Positions 1-12,800 of a stretch of 64,000 nucleotides of DNA are shown in pieces. Source of the DNA: Watersipora subatra (lineage: Eukaryota; Bryozoa; Gymnolaemata; Cheilostomatida; Watersiporidae); contig NC_088708.1 in assembly GCF_963576615.1 (NCBI RefSeq), forward strand, positions 47,169,196 through 47,233,195. Reading direction: 5' to 3'. The position numbers were made by a program, and so were the translations under genes. Position 1 is the first letter of the stretch. Each line of letters opens with the position of its first letter. Under the pieces are notes generated by a model, which made no database searches, was not told where the DNA came from, and saw nothing but the letters and a program-made list of their open reading frames with translations.

Positions 1-721
1 TGATGCTTTGTGTTCCTGAAGAGTATTCTCATCGTTTATCGAAACGTTTTAAAGTTTTCAAGTCAGATTGTAAACCACATTGTGGACAAATCTAAAAACA
101 GCGAATCGGATTTAGACCTTAGTGACTTTGAATCAGAGTGTAGTTCTAACGAGTGTGATGATGCATTCTCTCAGGCACACTGTCACTAAAATTATGGCAG
201 CCACTACGACAGAAATAAAAGAATTAAGTGTTATTGACGTATTGGTTTCTACTGATCACGTTTTATTCTGGGTGCGCAAAGATCAAAGAATGTGAGAGTG
301 GCAGTCAAATAAAGATTGCGTTCAAATAGAGGTTGTATTAGTACACTATTCTGTATAGCTTTTAGGGAATTATCTGTGACAACTTGTAGATGCATAAATT
401 TTGGTTCACACTGTCTCGCCCTATGTCAGCGTTAATCACAGATTAATTCTGAGATCATTTGTAATAAAAATGTTCATACTATCACAAACCCACCTGCGAT
501 TACATCAGCGAATAATCTACGGTGGCGAAAAAACAATGAAATGCTAGTCTCGCAGCGACCGTCATAAAAGATATACATGACTCAATCTGTGATGGGCAAT
601 CACCTGTCTGTGCATATTGCACAGACTGTCATGGATGCTCATCGAACCATCAGAAAAGTTTCACAGTCGTGTCTTTTTCAACGTATCTGCATTGCCTCGA
701 CGACAGCATCAGTTCACATAG
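1..721. other. Upstream stretch without a defined gene
   Basis: No complete gene is visible. Positions 4-189 on the + strand are open in one frame and end in an acidic, serine-rich stretch, but there is no start codon or homology. Positions about 576-700 are open in another frame and encode a cysteine-rich piece (CxxCxxCxxC around 610-637) that resembles the cysteine-rich gene just downstream. It could be an earlier exon, but the only phase-compatible donor (GTCGTG at 666) is weak and would leave a 56-base intron, so it was not joined. Confidence 0.3.
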
Positions 722-3310
722 TCGACACATAAGTGCCGTGAGTACAATGATGACATAATGGGTTATGGTGTGAACTGTGAACCACCAGCCTGTGAGCTGT
801 TGCTATTTATAGATGGCTACTATGTACCTAGTGCTATGAGTTGTTGCTATTTATAGATGGCTACTATGCCACCTAGTGCTGTGAGTTGTTGCTATTTATA
901 GATGGCTACTATGTACCTAGTGCTATGAGTTGTTGCTATTTATAGATGGCTACTATGCCACCTAGTGCTATGGGTTGTTGCTATTTATAGATGGCTACGA
1001 TGCCACCTAGTGCTATGGGTTGTTGCTATTTATAGATGGCTACTATGTACCTAGTGCTATGAGTTGTTGCTATTTATATATGGCTACTATGCCACCTAGT
1101 GCTGTGAGGTTTTGGCTATTCATAGACGGCTACTATGCCACCTAGTGCTTAGCCTGTCTTGACAAGCTGTTGTTTTTGCGTAGTTGTCCCCCCGTCGAGC
1201 GGCGAGCAACAACAGCTTGTCACAAGACGTACTGCACCTGATGCATCAGCTGCACTTATAGGGAGTTGTTCTCTTCCGTCTACGCGGCTAGGCCGCGATG
1301 TTATGTCGGTCGCTCCATTGGTAATCATAACGGATTTTACGCAAAAATTTATGTAGAAAAAACAAGATTACAACGTTTAACCAAAGACCAGTTTCTGCTA
1401 TAAACTTTAGTAGAACTTAAGAATAAAATAAACTCAAAATAAAATCCATAAGAACAAATAAAACTGACTGGTACAAAAATAGAAATAAAACTGACTGAGC
1501 GCGCAAATAACGACATGTTTAGTCGCTGTTGTTGCCTAAGTTCTCAAATTCTAATAAAATTTACTGGAGAGAGGGGTCGCCAGTTAAACGTTCTTATCTT
1601 AAATTTTTTTACATAAATTTTTGCGTGAAATCCGTTATGATTACCAATGGAGCGACCTGAATAACATCGCAGCCAAGCCACGTAGACGGAAGAGAACAAC
1701 TCCTTATAAGTGCACCTGATGCATCAGGTGCAGTGCGTCTTGTGACAAGCTGTTGTTGCTCGCCGCTCGACGGGGGGACAACTACGCAAAAACAACAGCT
1801 TGTCAAGACAGGCTACCTAGTGCTGTGAATTGTTGCTATTTGTAGATGGCTACTATGCCACCTAGTGCTGTGAGTTGTTGCTATTTATAGATGGCTACTA
1901 TGCCACCTAGTGCTATGGGTTGTTGCTATTTATAGATGGCTACTATGTACCTAGTGCTATGAGTGTTTGCTATTAATAGATGGCTACTATGCCACCTAGT
2001 GCTGTGAGTTGTTGCTATTTATAGATGGCTACTATGTGCCTAGTGCTATGAGTTGTTGCTATTTACAGATGGCTACTATGCTGCTCAGTGCAACTGTCAT
2101 GATGCAACTATATGTGATGGGAGTCGTCTCTATCCTGAAAATGTGCGAAAATGTACTGCCTTTAAAAGGTGGAACATTGGAGGAAGAGTGAAGGCAAGCA
2201 ATAAAGTATATCTAGGGCACAGATATTCACTTATAAACTGATAACATATGCAGTCCCCTATTAACACTCCACTAGAAGCAGACAACTCCCACATTTTTAG
2301 CCATCGCTTCAGGTCAAACCAGAGTGCTATTGACACATGCAAAGACAAACATATTTATTATTGTAGGCAGTTGTACAATGCAAACTGATCACAGGAGATG
2401 ATGTGAAAATGCAATACCATCCAACTGCACCAACCCATGTACTTCGATGTCCAGATGGGTGAGCACACAATACGTATTTTTGTTTCTGTTCTAAAATTTG
2501 TGCCAGTTCAATCGCTCTTCAATCATGTCATTGTACCAAGAATGTTTGATTTTTGTTTCAGAATTTATGGTACTTTCATCTCTTAACCTTTTTCCGTTTT
2601 TATAAAGAACTAGTATGCTGGCAGTCTAGCGCGTCGTTAGAGATCATCAGATGTAATAACTATGTGCATAATTATTCTGTGATATAGTAAAGCGATTGAG
2701 TGGTGCAGCTAGTAGTGCGCTTGACTTTAATCTGAATATGGGGGTTTGAAAATCATGCCTCGCAACCTTTTTCTCTAATTTCGTAGCAAGGCTTCAGACG
2801 AATAGACAGACATGGCTCTTATTATAGTAAAGCTTTTGGGACAAGCAAATGAGCATTGGAGTGAGAATTGACAATACACAAAAAGTGTGCCTGCTTAACG
2901 CTAATTTAGAGCAGTATGAAGATAGAAAAACTGTAAATATATAAAAAACATTTATAGCTTCTTTCCATTTTGTTTTGCTCGCTGTTTGTGGTTCTTAGTT
3001 ACATTCTATACATAAGATGACGAAAGCTGTTTGTAGTTTAGAATTGTGAATTAATTAAAGCCGATTGCTTGTTTGATGGGGTTCATGTACTCATTTCCTC
3101 TTTAGGTTCGTAATGGAGTCATGTGTAATGCATGACCCTTGGATCCAAAGTCGGGTATCTGTACTGTCTTATACACTAACAGAAGATGGATTGGGATGCG
3201 CTTGGAAGGAACAGTCTGGGAACAACCACAACCACATTCGCTTATCTGTTGTTTGTGTAAAAAAATTACATGGGATTCAAATAAGCGACTGTTTAGTTTT
3301 GCAGTGTTGA
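722..3310 (+). CDS. Cysteine-rich, probably secreted protein (3' part, four exons)
   Basis: Exons proposed at 722-791, 2069-2205, 2367-2458 and 3106-3310. Donors are GTGAGC, GTATAT and GTGAGC; acceptors are CATAG, TTTACAG, TTGTAG and TCTTTAG. Codon phases match at all three junctions (1, 0, 2), giving 504 bases, 167 residues plus a TGA stop. A polyadenylation signal follows 72 bases later. The peptide has many cysteines (CRE, VNCEPPA, QCNCHD, TICDG, RKCTAF, VVQCK, LRCPDG, ESC, GCAW, VVCVKK), as expected of an extracellular, disulfide-bonded protein. The last two exons have a beta-rich layout of CPDGF ... DGxGCxW ... VxCVK. I do not recognise the family. The 5' end, including any signal peptide, lies upstream. 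Splice sites, phase agreement and the polyadenylation site are read directly; gene status is inferred. Confidence 0.5.
792..2068 (+). repeat. 45-bp minisatellite filling an intron
   Basis: About 13 copies of a 44-45 base unit (GAGTTGTTGCTATTTATAG, then ATGGCTACTATGCCACCTAG) run on both sides of an inserted TIR element. Two main variants alternate, with TGTACCTAG or TGCCACCTAG. The array begins at the proposed 5' splice site at 792 and ends at the proposed 3' splice site at 2068, so it makes up nearly the whole intron apart from the insertion. Confidence 0.9.
1152..1813. mobile_element. TIR element (MITE-like), TA-flanked
   Basis: The outer ~200 bases are near-perfect inverted copies (1152-1354 against 1610-1813), beginning GCCTGTCTTGACAAGCTGTT. 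Each arm also folds on itself: GACAAGCTGTTGTT is followed by AACAACAGCTTGTC about 40 bases inward. A TA dinucleotide flanks both ends. The 250-base centre is AT-rich and codes for nothing. It sits inside the 45-bp minisatellite. The two 65-residue open frames it contains are mirror images made by the arms. A non-autonomous DNA transposon is the simplest reading. Confidence 0.75.
2690..2832 (+). repeat. tRNA-derived SINE-like copy
   Basis: A tRNA-like head (GAGTGGTGCAGCTAGTAGTG, then a degenerate B box GGTTTGAAAATC) is followed by a tail CAGACGAATAGACAGACATG and GCTCTTATTATAGTA. The same tail closes the copy ending at 8535 and, in variant form, the copies near 15830 and 19870, which marks a dispersed family. 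Confidence 0.5.
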
Positions 3311-3381
3311 GCGGGTATTACAATAGACTGGGGTCCTGATTTACACCCGCTATGGAATAACTGATGCAGTGTGGTGAAACA

Positions 3382-3387
3382 AATAAA
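3382..3387 (+). promoter_or_regulatory. Polyadenylation signal AATAAA
   Basis: AATAAA lies 72 bases after the TGA of the cysteine-rich gene and is consistent with a short 3' UTR. Confidence 0.5.
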
Positions 3388-3747
3388 GTAACTTAACTTC
3401 TCCCATAACAAATTTTAGTATGTTTGAGCAGCTCAGGTTCCTGTTGGTCCAGACAACTATACGTGAGTAATAGTAAATATCTAAACCCAAGGCTCTACAT
3501 GGGTTCGATCAGCTGCGAAAATTGGTCCAACCCCAGAGGCATAAAAGCCATGGCAGTTTATCATATTTGAAGTACCATAACCAGTTCAAAAGACACATTT
3601 ATTCATCATTACTGATGGCAGTAAATAATTTTATAATTGTTTTAGTAATATTCAGCTGTAAAAATTGATTTTTCATTGCAAACAAAAACTTTTAGATAAC
3701 AATTCCTTGAATCAAAATTTAATTTATTTAAACTGAGCTCTTTCTGG

Positions 3748-3846
3748 CTAATCACAGATGTGTCAGTGACTACTTTTTCAATGATAAACACCGTACTAAT
3801 CACAGATGTGTTGGTGAATATTCTGCCAATGATAAACATCGTATCA
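3748..3846. repeat. Two-copy ~49-bp tandem duplication
   Basis: CTAATCACAGATGTGT and ATGATAAACACCGTA recur about 49 bases apart (near 3749 and 3798) with several substitutions. The surrounding 3390-4160 shows no gene. Confidence 0.6.
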
Positions 3847-4169
3847 ATTTCATCAATAAAATACATAACAAGTAGCAGCTAGGTTAAAACATAATGGTAA
3901 GAGAAGTAAGATGCCGGTTTAATGGGTGGTATTAGAGAGTTATCTGAACTTAGTCGACAGCATCGTTACCACCTTGAAAGTACCACTGACTGCAAACTGT
4001 AATCAAGTTTTATAAAGTAATTCAAAGCGTAAATTTCTCTAGCCAAAACAAAAGTTAGTTATTATCAAAAAAATATAATAATACTTTTAAACAGTTTTTC
4101 AACAGTTTAAACATTAACATATTTTTTTAATCAATAGTAAATCAATTGTTTAAAAAATGGCTCACATAG

Positions 4170-4830
4170 AAACCATCAAATAGATTGCAGTGTTTCATAG
4201 ACAAACTCAAATAGATTACAGCGTTTCATAGACAAACTCAAATAGATTACAGTGTTTCATAGACAAACTCAAATAGATTGCAGTGTTTCATAGACAAACT
4301 CAAATAGATTGCAGTGTTTCATAGACAAACTCAAATAGATTGCAGTGTTTCATAGACAAACTCAAATAGATTGCAGTGTTTCATAGACAAACTCAAATAG
4401 ATTACAGCGTTTCATAGACAAACTCAAATAGATTACAGTGTTTCATAGACAAACTCAAATAGATTACAGTGTTTCATAGACAAACTCAAATAGATTACAG
4501 TGTTTCATAGACAAACTCAAATAGATTACAGTGTTTCATAGACAAACTCAAATAGATTACAGTGTTTCATAGACAAACTCAAATAGATTACAGTGTTTCA
4601 TAGACAAACTCAAATAGATTACAGTGTTTCATAGACAAACTCAAATAGATTACAGTGTTTCATAGACAAACTCAAATAGATTACAGCGTTTCATAGACAA
4701 ACTCAAATAGATTACAGTGTTTCATAGACAAACTCAAATAGATTACAGTGTTTCATAGACAAACTCAAATAGATTGCAGTGTTTCATAGACAAACTCAAA
4801 TAGATTGCAGTGTTTCATAGACAAACTCAC
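4170..4830. repeat. 31-bp satellite array (~21 copies)
   Basis: Tandem copies of ACAAACTCAAATAGATTACA plus GTGTTTCATAG, period 31, differ mainly at A/G (ATTACA or ATTGCA) and T/C (GTGTTT or GCGTTT). Neighbouring copies tend to share variants, so blocks were amplified together. There are no spacers, so it is not CRISPR-like. Confidence 0.95.
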
Positions 4831-4914
4831 ATTTGCATGTCAATAGCTTTAAAAGCAAACAAATCTGAAGCCTGTCAAAGTTTCTGTTTCATAAACATGA
4901 ATTTAAAAATCTAA

Positions 4915-5985
4915 TGATTTGTGCACTGGTACGGCAGGTACACTACTCGCTGCCTTGATCACCACACAGTGTCCCTATCTGTTTGCTAGTATGGTTTTCT
5001 ACTCTAGCTTAATTGTACTGAAACACAGAAAACACATCACTCTGGTTAGAAACAAAACACACAGGTGCATATCTTTAAAAATTGTCCATGAAATTGACAA
5101 AGTATCTACTTCCACCCAGTGAGCTCAACCGCATTGGACCACATACATTTGTGTGTACTAACTCTAAAACTCTGGGACTTGATAAGACTATAGACTTGAA
5201 AAGAAGTCTAGAAATTTTTCATTTTTAAACAGATCAAAGTTCATATTAGACAGGTCTACCCTATCTACTAGAAATTTGTTATTAGCACGTTTTATGGTAC
5301 TATTACCTGCATGAGCGAGTCTCTTATACTATATATCTACACCTGAGGCTACATTCACAGTATGGTTTACATCAGCCAGATCTAAGAAATAAAGTTTGTT
5401 CATGAGTGTACTCTGCCAACAACCATGCTTCTGTGATTTTTCAGCCAACACCTCATGCGACCAAATTGAACTATATATCCCCTCTGGGTGGCAGCTCTGA
5501 CTGAGAATAAGTTGTCATCTAGAGCAGGTACATGAAGCACATTAGTGAGAGTTACAGCTTGTTGCTTGTTCTGACTCATTCACAGGGTTTTACATCACCT
5601 CTTGTAACGCCTTGAACTTTTGTTCCATCCGCAACAGTCAAGAATTCTGGATTCTCAAGCGTAGTGTAGTCTGTGTATAACGCCTTACTTATACACATAT
5701 GGCTACTTGTCCCATTGTCTATAGCCCAGAGTAGAGAGTTTGATGCGGTACCTTTGTTGTCAGTAGATTTGTTTAGTGGTATCACGAATGCGATTTCATC
5801 GCCGGCTGAATCAGAGGCAGCTGGTGTGTTGCGTTGAGTATAACCACTTTTATACCTTCTACCTCAACCTCAGTTTTAACTACCAGTTATATTCTGAGAC
5901 AAGACCACTGATAATGAGAGAAACATTTCCAACACTGCTTTTGTTTTTACTTTTCAGTGGTTTGCCAGATTTTCTTTGATGAATC
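4915..5985 (-). pseudogene. Ty1/Copia-type LTR retrotransposon gag-pol relic
   Basis: Reading right to left on the - strand: a degenerate zinc-knuckle piece near 5920 (CWKC then broken), an aspartic protease motif DNGTSSHM near 5715 (compare the Copia D-[ST]-G-[AT] SHM type), a conserved LTNVLHVP-like step near 5540, a GAG-pre-integrase-like stretch near 5290, then integrase core motifs near 5130 ([17 protein letters not shown]) and 4990 (LCGDQGSE). Several frameshifts and stops break it. The open stretch at 5576-5785 is the longest intact part. No LTRs were found. This is a dead partial copy, with no reverse transcriptase region in the window. Confidence 0.75.
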
Positions 5986-6840
5986 GGTTGCCTGTGTTTA
6001 TATATACTGGCATATATATATAAATACTTTACTTATGTATATATATATATACGGTGTTTATATATATACCGTATATACATACCGGCAACAGCTGAGTTGC
6101 CAAAAAGCACGCTCTTGGTAACAGCTAAAATCATGAGGCAAGTGCTCAAGCTTTCAGTTCTCTGGTAGGAAACCTGTGTTCCAGTGGCTATTACCACCCA
6201 TGTTAGTTACGAATAATAAAGAGACCATCTTTTATATACATTTGAAAGCAATAGTGAAGCGACTTTAAACAATTCTAGAGATGAAAATTTAGGAGTATGA
6301 GATGAATGTATAGTTGACAATCTCACCATTTTGTAAAAGTTTCAAACATTATTTTAATAATAGCGCAAACCTTTTGAAAATAATCCAAACAATTACGAGC
6401 TCAATTTATGCAGTTTATTTAGGAAGAAATAGTATTTATTTTATATAATGTAGCCATGTGATTGCAATAGGTAAAGTTTTACCTTCGCTTTTAGGTAAGT
6501 TGAAGTCTTATTGAAAAAGTATCTCAATTGCTTGTGGAAACCTTGCAACTTACAGTATATGTAAGAACAGTATATAGCTGTAAGTGAAGTTGTACAAGTA
6601 AACCCTGGTTTTAAAGATGAGCACAGAAAATAAATATTAGGCTAAAAATATAGAAGCTGTAAATATAGAGCCTTCAATCAAAAAAACAAAGCGCATAGAC
6701 AATTTTGGCAAGTGGTAAAAATTGTTATTCACTCAAAACAGTAGTAACAGATTATCAGAGTAGTAGTAACATCAGTCCTTTGGTACTGCAGTTTCCTTGT
6801 GTTACTAGTACAAACAGCAAGAAATGAACTGATTTATCAC
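5986..6840. other. Intergenic spacer with short TA repeats
   Basis: 6000-6080 holds short TATATA repeats with the motif CGGTGTTTATATATA. The rest is AT-rich DNA with no frame or repeat that I recognise. It lies downstream of the - strand gene that ends at 6841; no AATAAA was seen within 200 bases of that stop. Confidence 0.5.
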
Positions 6841-9800
6841 TTAGATATAAAATAAAACCAAAAGAGGTGCTGCCAACAATGAGTAGCAGAAAGAAAGAAT
6901 TGTTGACTTGCTTGGGCTTGTTTGTTGAAACTTTGTTGGAAGATTCATAACAGTTAGAGGTTTTGTTGTAGTAGGGTTCGGATCTGCAAACATTTTACAT
7001 ATCATAACATGTTATACATTATAACATATCATATATTATAACATATTAGATATTATAAGATATTATATATTATAAGATATTATATATTATAAGACATTAT
7101 ATATTATACGGTATTATATATTATAAGATGTTGTATATTATACAGTATTATATATAATAAGATATTATATATTATACAGTATTATATATTATAAGATATT
7201 ATATATTATAATGTATTATATATTATAACATATTGTATATTATAACATACATGTATTATATATTATAACATATTATTTGTCATAAGAAAAACATCAGCTC
7301 TTACTATCACTTATTATTTCAGTTTTATCTTCTTTTATCATTTTAATTAAATTGTTACTACTTCAGAGGCTCAGAAAATTCTAATAACACTTTTTAAAGT
7401 TTAAAGTATAACTCAGAGCTGTGTCCAAATCAAATGAAATCAAATCAGTTGCACGCTGATTGATTTAAAATTACTTTTCTTGTTTGCATCAAATGATTTC
7501 TATTAAATCAAATTACTTGCCTGATGCGCAGAAATCGAATTCTAAATCACTCAATGAGTTGGAAATATTTGACCAATTATTGGGTAGAAAAACATTTAAG
7601 AAGCACAGCGAATGTTCAACAAGATAGGGTAGATAGCTCCCATGTTTCCTTTTTCCTTTTCAACTGTTGATAAAACAATGTTGTTATATATTGTTTATGT
7701 TGTTATACACATGTATATTCTACTGTATACAAGTAATAGTAATAAATTGATGACAGATGAAGTATTTTCTTTATTGCTCAGTGTACACAAATGTGTTGAG
7801 TATAATATACTCAACACATTCGTGTACACTGAGCAATAAAGAAAATACTTCATAAAAATATTATTTTATGCATTTTGATGCGGAAGCAGCGGTACACAGA
7901 ACATAAAATATTAAAAATAAACAAAATTATTACCATTACTATAAAGAAAGTATTTGAAACTCTGTTTATCACCTGTTGCTATTGAATATCAAAACCAAAG
8001 TTTTGAAAAGCTGATTCAAATAAAGACCTTCACAATGGACGCATTATGAATCGAATTTTGCTAGAAGAGTTTTTCGGAAAAGTCATTGCGAGAAAGACAA
8101 TATATATACTGACAACAGTTTTAAATAGCATTTGTCCTATCTTATTTCATTAACGCGAAGAATTGTATCATATATAGTGCAGTTCTATCATTCTAGATAG
8201 AGCAACTATAAAATTATTACAAAATGATAATATTCTTACAAGACTACTTATATTTTCAGACTACCTCTAGTACTATTCTCAGACTGCTTCCATGTTATTG
8301 TTACTAAAAGCCTGGCAGTCATGTGTGTCATAGAAGATCGTCAGGTGTGCCACAAAAGCATAGAGAGTAAGAACGCGCACACCTACTCTAATATACTGCA
8401 AGGGGGATGTTTAGCCAAGAATGTAGAGCGCCTGATGAGTGAGCTGACGGTTGTGGTTCAAACCCTGTATGATGCAATCTTTTCCCAAAATTTCTACAGT
8501 GGCTTTGGACAAATGACACGACTCTTATTATAGTAATAATTATTAAATCACGACACTGTATATAGCAAATTAATTAGAAAATCGTCATATAAAAAGCAGA
8601 AATGTTCAAATTAACAGAAGGCAAGGACATCCAGTGATTAAATTAAAAGATGCAACTCTTATACCATCACTGTTCGCCCTTCAATTGATTTTTTTCTGCA
8701 AAATGTCTGTCATTTGAACATATTATTGACACTGCACACTAGGAGAAATGCCATCTAAGCTTGTCGGTGTATATTTGGCTTATCCCTGCAAAGACTGCTC
8801 CAATAGAAAATGTGTCTAGGACGAAATTCTTTATTTAGATCAAGTTTTCAAAAATATTGTTTTTGATGCATAATGTTAACAGGTGAGTTGTAAAATAAGA
8901 GAAATATTTTTTCCATACCAATGGCAATAATTTTGTTTCTTTTTAATATTTTATGTTCTGTGTACTGTTGTTCTTATGTAAAAATACATTAAATACACTC
9001 AACACATCCATGTACACTGTACACTGTATACTGTACACTGTATGCTGTACACTGTATACTGTACACTGTATACTGTATACTGTATACTGTATACTGTACA
9101 CTGTATACTGTACACTGTATACTGTATACTGTATACTGTACACTGTGTACTGTACACTGTATACTGTACACTGTATACTGTACACTGTATACTGTACACT
9201 GTATACTGTACACTGTATACTGCACACTGTATACTGTATACTGTACACTGCATACTGCACACTGTATACTGTACACTGTATACTGCCCACTGTATACTGT
9301 ACACTGTATACTGTACACTGTATACTGTACACTGTATACTGCCCACTGTATACTGTACACTGTATACTGTACACTGTATACTGTACACTGTATACTGTAT
9401 CTGTCATCTACTTGTTATTATTACGCAGTGCAATATATGACATCATTGTTGACATTAGCTTGGATGTTTTAGTAATAGTATAATATTACCATAGTTGTCT
9501 TCGAAGGTAACTTCACATGGTAACTTGGTATAACATTACATCCATTTTGTAACCAATAAATTAACTGTCAAAGGATTGCAGGGTAAAGTGTTCATTAACA
9601 ATTAAGGTAGATTTATTTATCAAATCCAAATCTTAAATTACTTTGTTGTGTCAATAAGACCTCAAATTACCTAAGCATTTGTCCAAATCAAATATAAGCG
9701 ACCTCAGAATACTAAAAAGGGAATTTGTTTCAAATATTTGTATATTCCAATTTGGAATCATAACTGATTTGTAACAGCTTTGGCATAGCTACCAACTATT

Positions 9801-12800
9801 AATTTACTAGTCATCAATATATTTAGTTATTGAAACTGTAATCACATTAAGGAGGAGTTGTAATCTCTTTTCATGTTAATGAAAAGACAATTTCTATTGC
9901 TATGTTACTTTTTAGACAGTTGTGTTTATAGTTAAGAAATTGTTTTAGTAGGCTTTCAGTACATGGTGATGAATATGTCTTGACACTGTTTTAAAGTACC
10001 TGTACCTATTTCTACATGTTTTAAAGTGCAAACCGATTTGGTAATTAGGTGCAATTAAATACTATAACTAATCGATTAATCATTGAAATTTAGGCAACAA
10101 AGAATAACTTCTAGCTTAATAGCCGTCAGGGTCTTTAAGCTAAGTCAAGATATTAATTCTAAAGTTCAACGGAAAACAAACTATAAAAAATGTTTTCTTT
10201 GTTATCTCATTTGGAAGTTAAGCCATGAATTAAAAAATGCTTAAAGCATTTGTAATATGGTAGAAAAATGCTGTAAAACCAGTACTAACTTACATATATC
10301 ATATTCAAATGTAATATCAAGGTTCTTTGTGCCGAGCCTCTCAAATTTCAGAAGAGCTGGTGTTTTAGAAAAAACCACTGCAGGGGAATGTGCAGTTAAT
10401 GTACAGTATAATGTTGTAAGGTTGCAGGCTTTTTCACCCTGAGCACCGCCATTTAATCTACAATATACAAGCAACAGGCCAATCCTTAGACCTGCCAACT
10501 CTTGATTTTCAGACTTGTCAAACGTACATGTAAATAATGCATGAAAAAGTCTCGCAAAATTCAAAGCAAAACATGTATTGATACAGTTATCTCATGACAG
10601 GTAGGCTACTAATAAAAAGCAGTGTTGTTCAGAAACAACAGATTACTTTAAACACAGGAGGTTTATAAGTCTATATATTTTGGTAAGAGATTTTGTTTTT
10701 ATGTTAGTTATTTATTGTTTTGTAAAAGTAATCATAGTCACAACAAGCAACCCGTCCAAAAAAAACATACAGTAAACTGATTGAAAAGTTGAACATGAAA
10801 TAATTTTTTAGGCATTTTGTGAGTGCTTTGAAAAGCAATTTTGTGAGGAATGTTGTGACCAATTTCGTGGGCAATTTTGTGAGTGATTTTCTAGGTGAGT
10901 TAACATGCGGTATCGTAAATGCCAATCATAAAAGTTACATGTGCAAACAGTAAATTACATCTCTGACTAAGGCAATCATTAGCAATCTATTTGTTCTGGG
11001 CTCACCAACTTTTCTACCCAATCAACCAATAGCAGATTGCAATAATTGTTCTTCTGCAAATACACATATTATGCATACTGTGGCTTGTTAAGAAAACATA
11101 TGCACCGATGCTTAACCCAAAGCATCGGCATAAATAATTTTGCTGTAAATATTCTACGGTGAAATTTTCCAGCTATGTACATGTAGCTCTAGCTGTAAAA
11201 GCCACATTTCAAAACATTTTTCGAATAAAATAAAATTTTGTTTTAATTCAATAAAAAATTCTGTTATAAATATAACTTAGCCTTCTAATTCATTGTTGTA
11301 CAAAAACAGACCAAGCGAAGCCAATATTTTTAAAAAATCGAATCAACATATGAAATGTTCGTTTTTTTTAAGTTCCTTAAGCAGATGTAGGTAAACATAG
11401 CCCAGCACAAGTACAAGATTATGTATACAATAAACTGTGATCATGCGATGGAAAATCTATCATTAATTATTGCTTTGCGCCTTTTGATTCGGGTGAGAGA
11501 GCAGCTCAACAAAAAGGCCGGGTTGTTTTCTTGAGCATTAGCGTTCAAACAGCTATGCAATGTATGTTCACTAAAAATACTTCTATGCAGATGACCATAT
11601 AATATGTGTACCGATCATGTATGGGGATGTACGAGAAAAAAATTAAACTGTATACGTCTCATTCATCCACTGAAAATACAATCTGCAACACAAAGAAGGA
11701 AAAAGCTCAGCGTGTTTATCACGCATGAAAATTCTGAGTAATTGTTTTTAGTCACAGTTTAAGCACTAATTTTGTTTTATTTCGTTCTTGCATCTCATGT
11801 GTCCACCTTAAAGGTTGACTTGCAACAAAATTCATATTACAGCTATTTGGTATCAAAAGATGCACCATGTCTTACTATGCTGTGTTGTAGGTACAAAATA
11901 TGTGGAAATGCGATTACAAGCTCTTAAAAGCTCAAAAACGAGCAGTTAATCGCAGCCATCATGGAAACGTCGTAGGTTGGAATCCCTCTTCAAAGCGGCT
12001 CACATGGGACGTAGTTGAACACGATGTGCTTCTGTCTACACTTTCATGCAACCTTATTCGTCGAAATATTTTCAAAAGTATACTTCACGTAGGTATATTC
12101 AATAAAACCATGTCTATTGTTGTTACGCATTTATTTCATTATCATTGTAATGCTGCCACCTTGAGTACGGAAATCTCGAAACCTAGCCTAAAAACTAGTT
12201 AAATTTTTTAACCTTAGCTTGAAGGAATGCTTATCATTCTTTGATAAACATGAGGAGCCTGTTGGTCACTTGTGATAGTCGAAAAATGTTGCATAGATTG
12301 TTCGCACCATTTGACAGGAAGTATGGGTGACATAATCAGATTATGACAAGATGATTAGATCAAGCTGAAACCAAACTGTGAAGTGGCGAGCATTTATATT
12401 TGATACGGGGTTTTCCGGTGGAACATGAAGTGTTAGTCATAAACTAGTGCTACGAGAAATTTTATATTGAGTCTTTTATTGGCCTTTCATTTCACGGGAT
12501 AACATCACATGTCAAAGCAATAGCCACGTCAAGTTGAGTACGTCATCAAAATATAGATATTCTAACCTATGGCCGTTTTTTTAACTTTTAAGAGGTTGTA
12601 CTCACATTTCCACATAATTTGCACCTACAGCACAGCAGAGTAAAACATGGTGAAACTTTTAGTACCAAATAACTGTAATGTGAATTTTGTTGCAAGTCAG
12701 CCTTTAAGTCAAAGGTGTCATTTTTAATAAGTTGCTCGGAGAGTTTGTTTAAAGTGTAAAAAAGAATTTTTGCTGAACCTACTCATGGAAAGTTGCAACA

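Noticed and set aside
4170-4830. Possible CRISPR array
   Set aside because: 31-base units are contiguous without spacers, in animal DNA.
8943-9483. Overlapping open frames of up to 176 codons in five frames
   Set aside because: They are a by-product of the (CTGTAYA)n heptamer array.
10987-11036. 48-base exon-like block on the - strand between TTTGCAG and GTGAGC
   Set aside because: Its phase does not fit between the neighbouring exons of the GPI-like gene.
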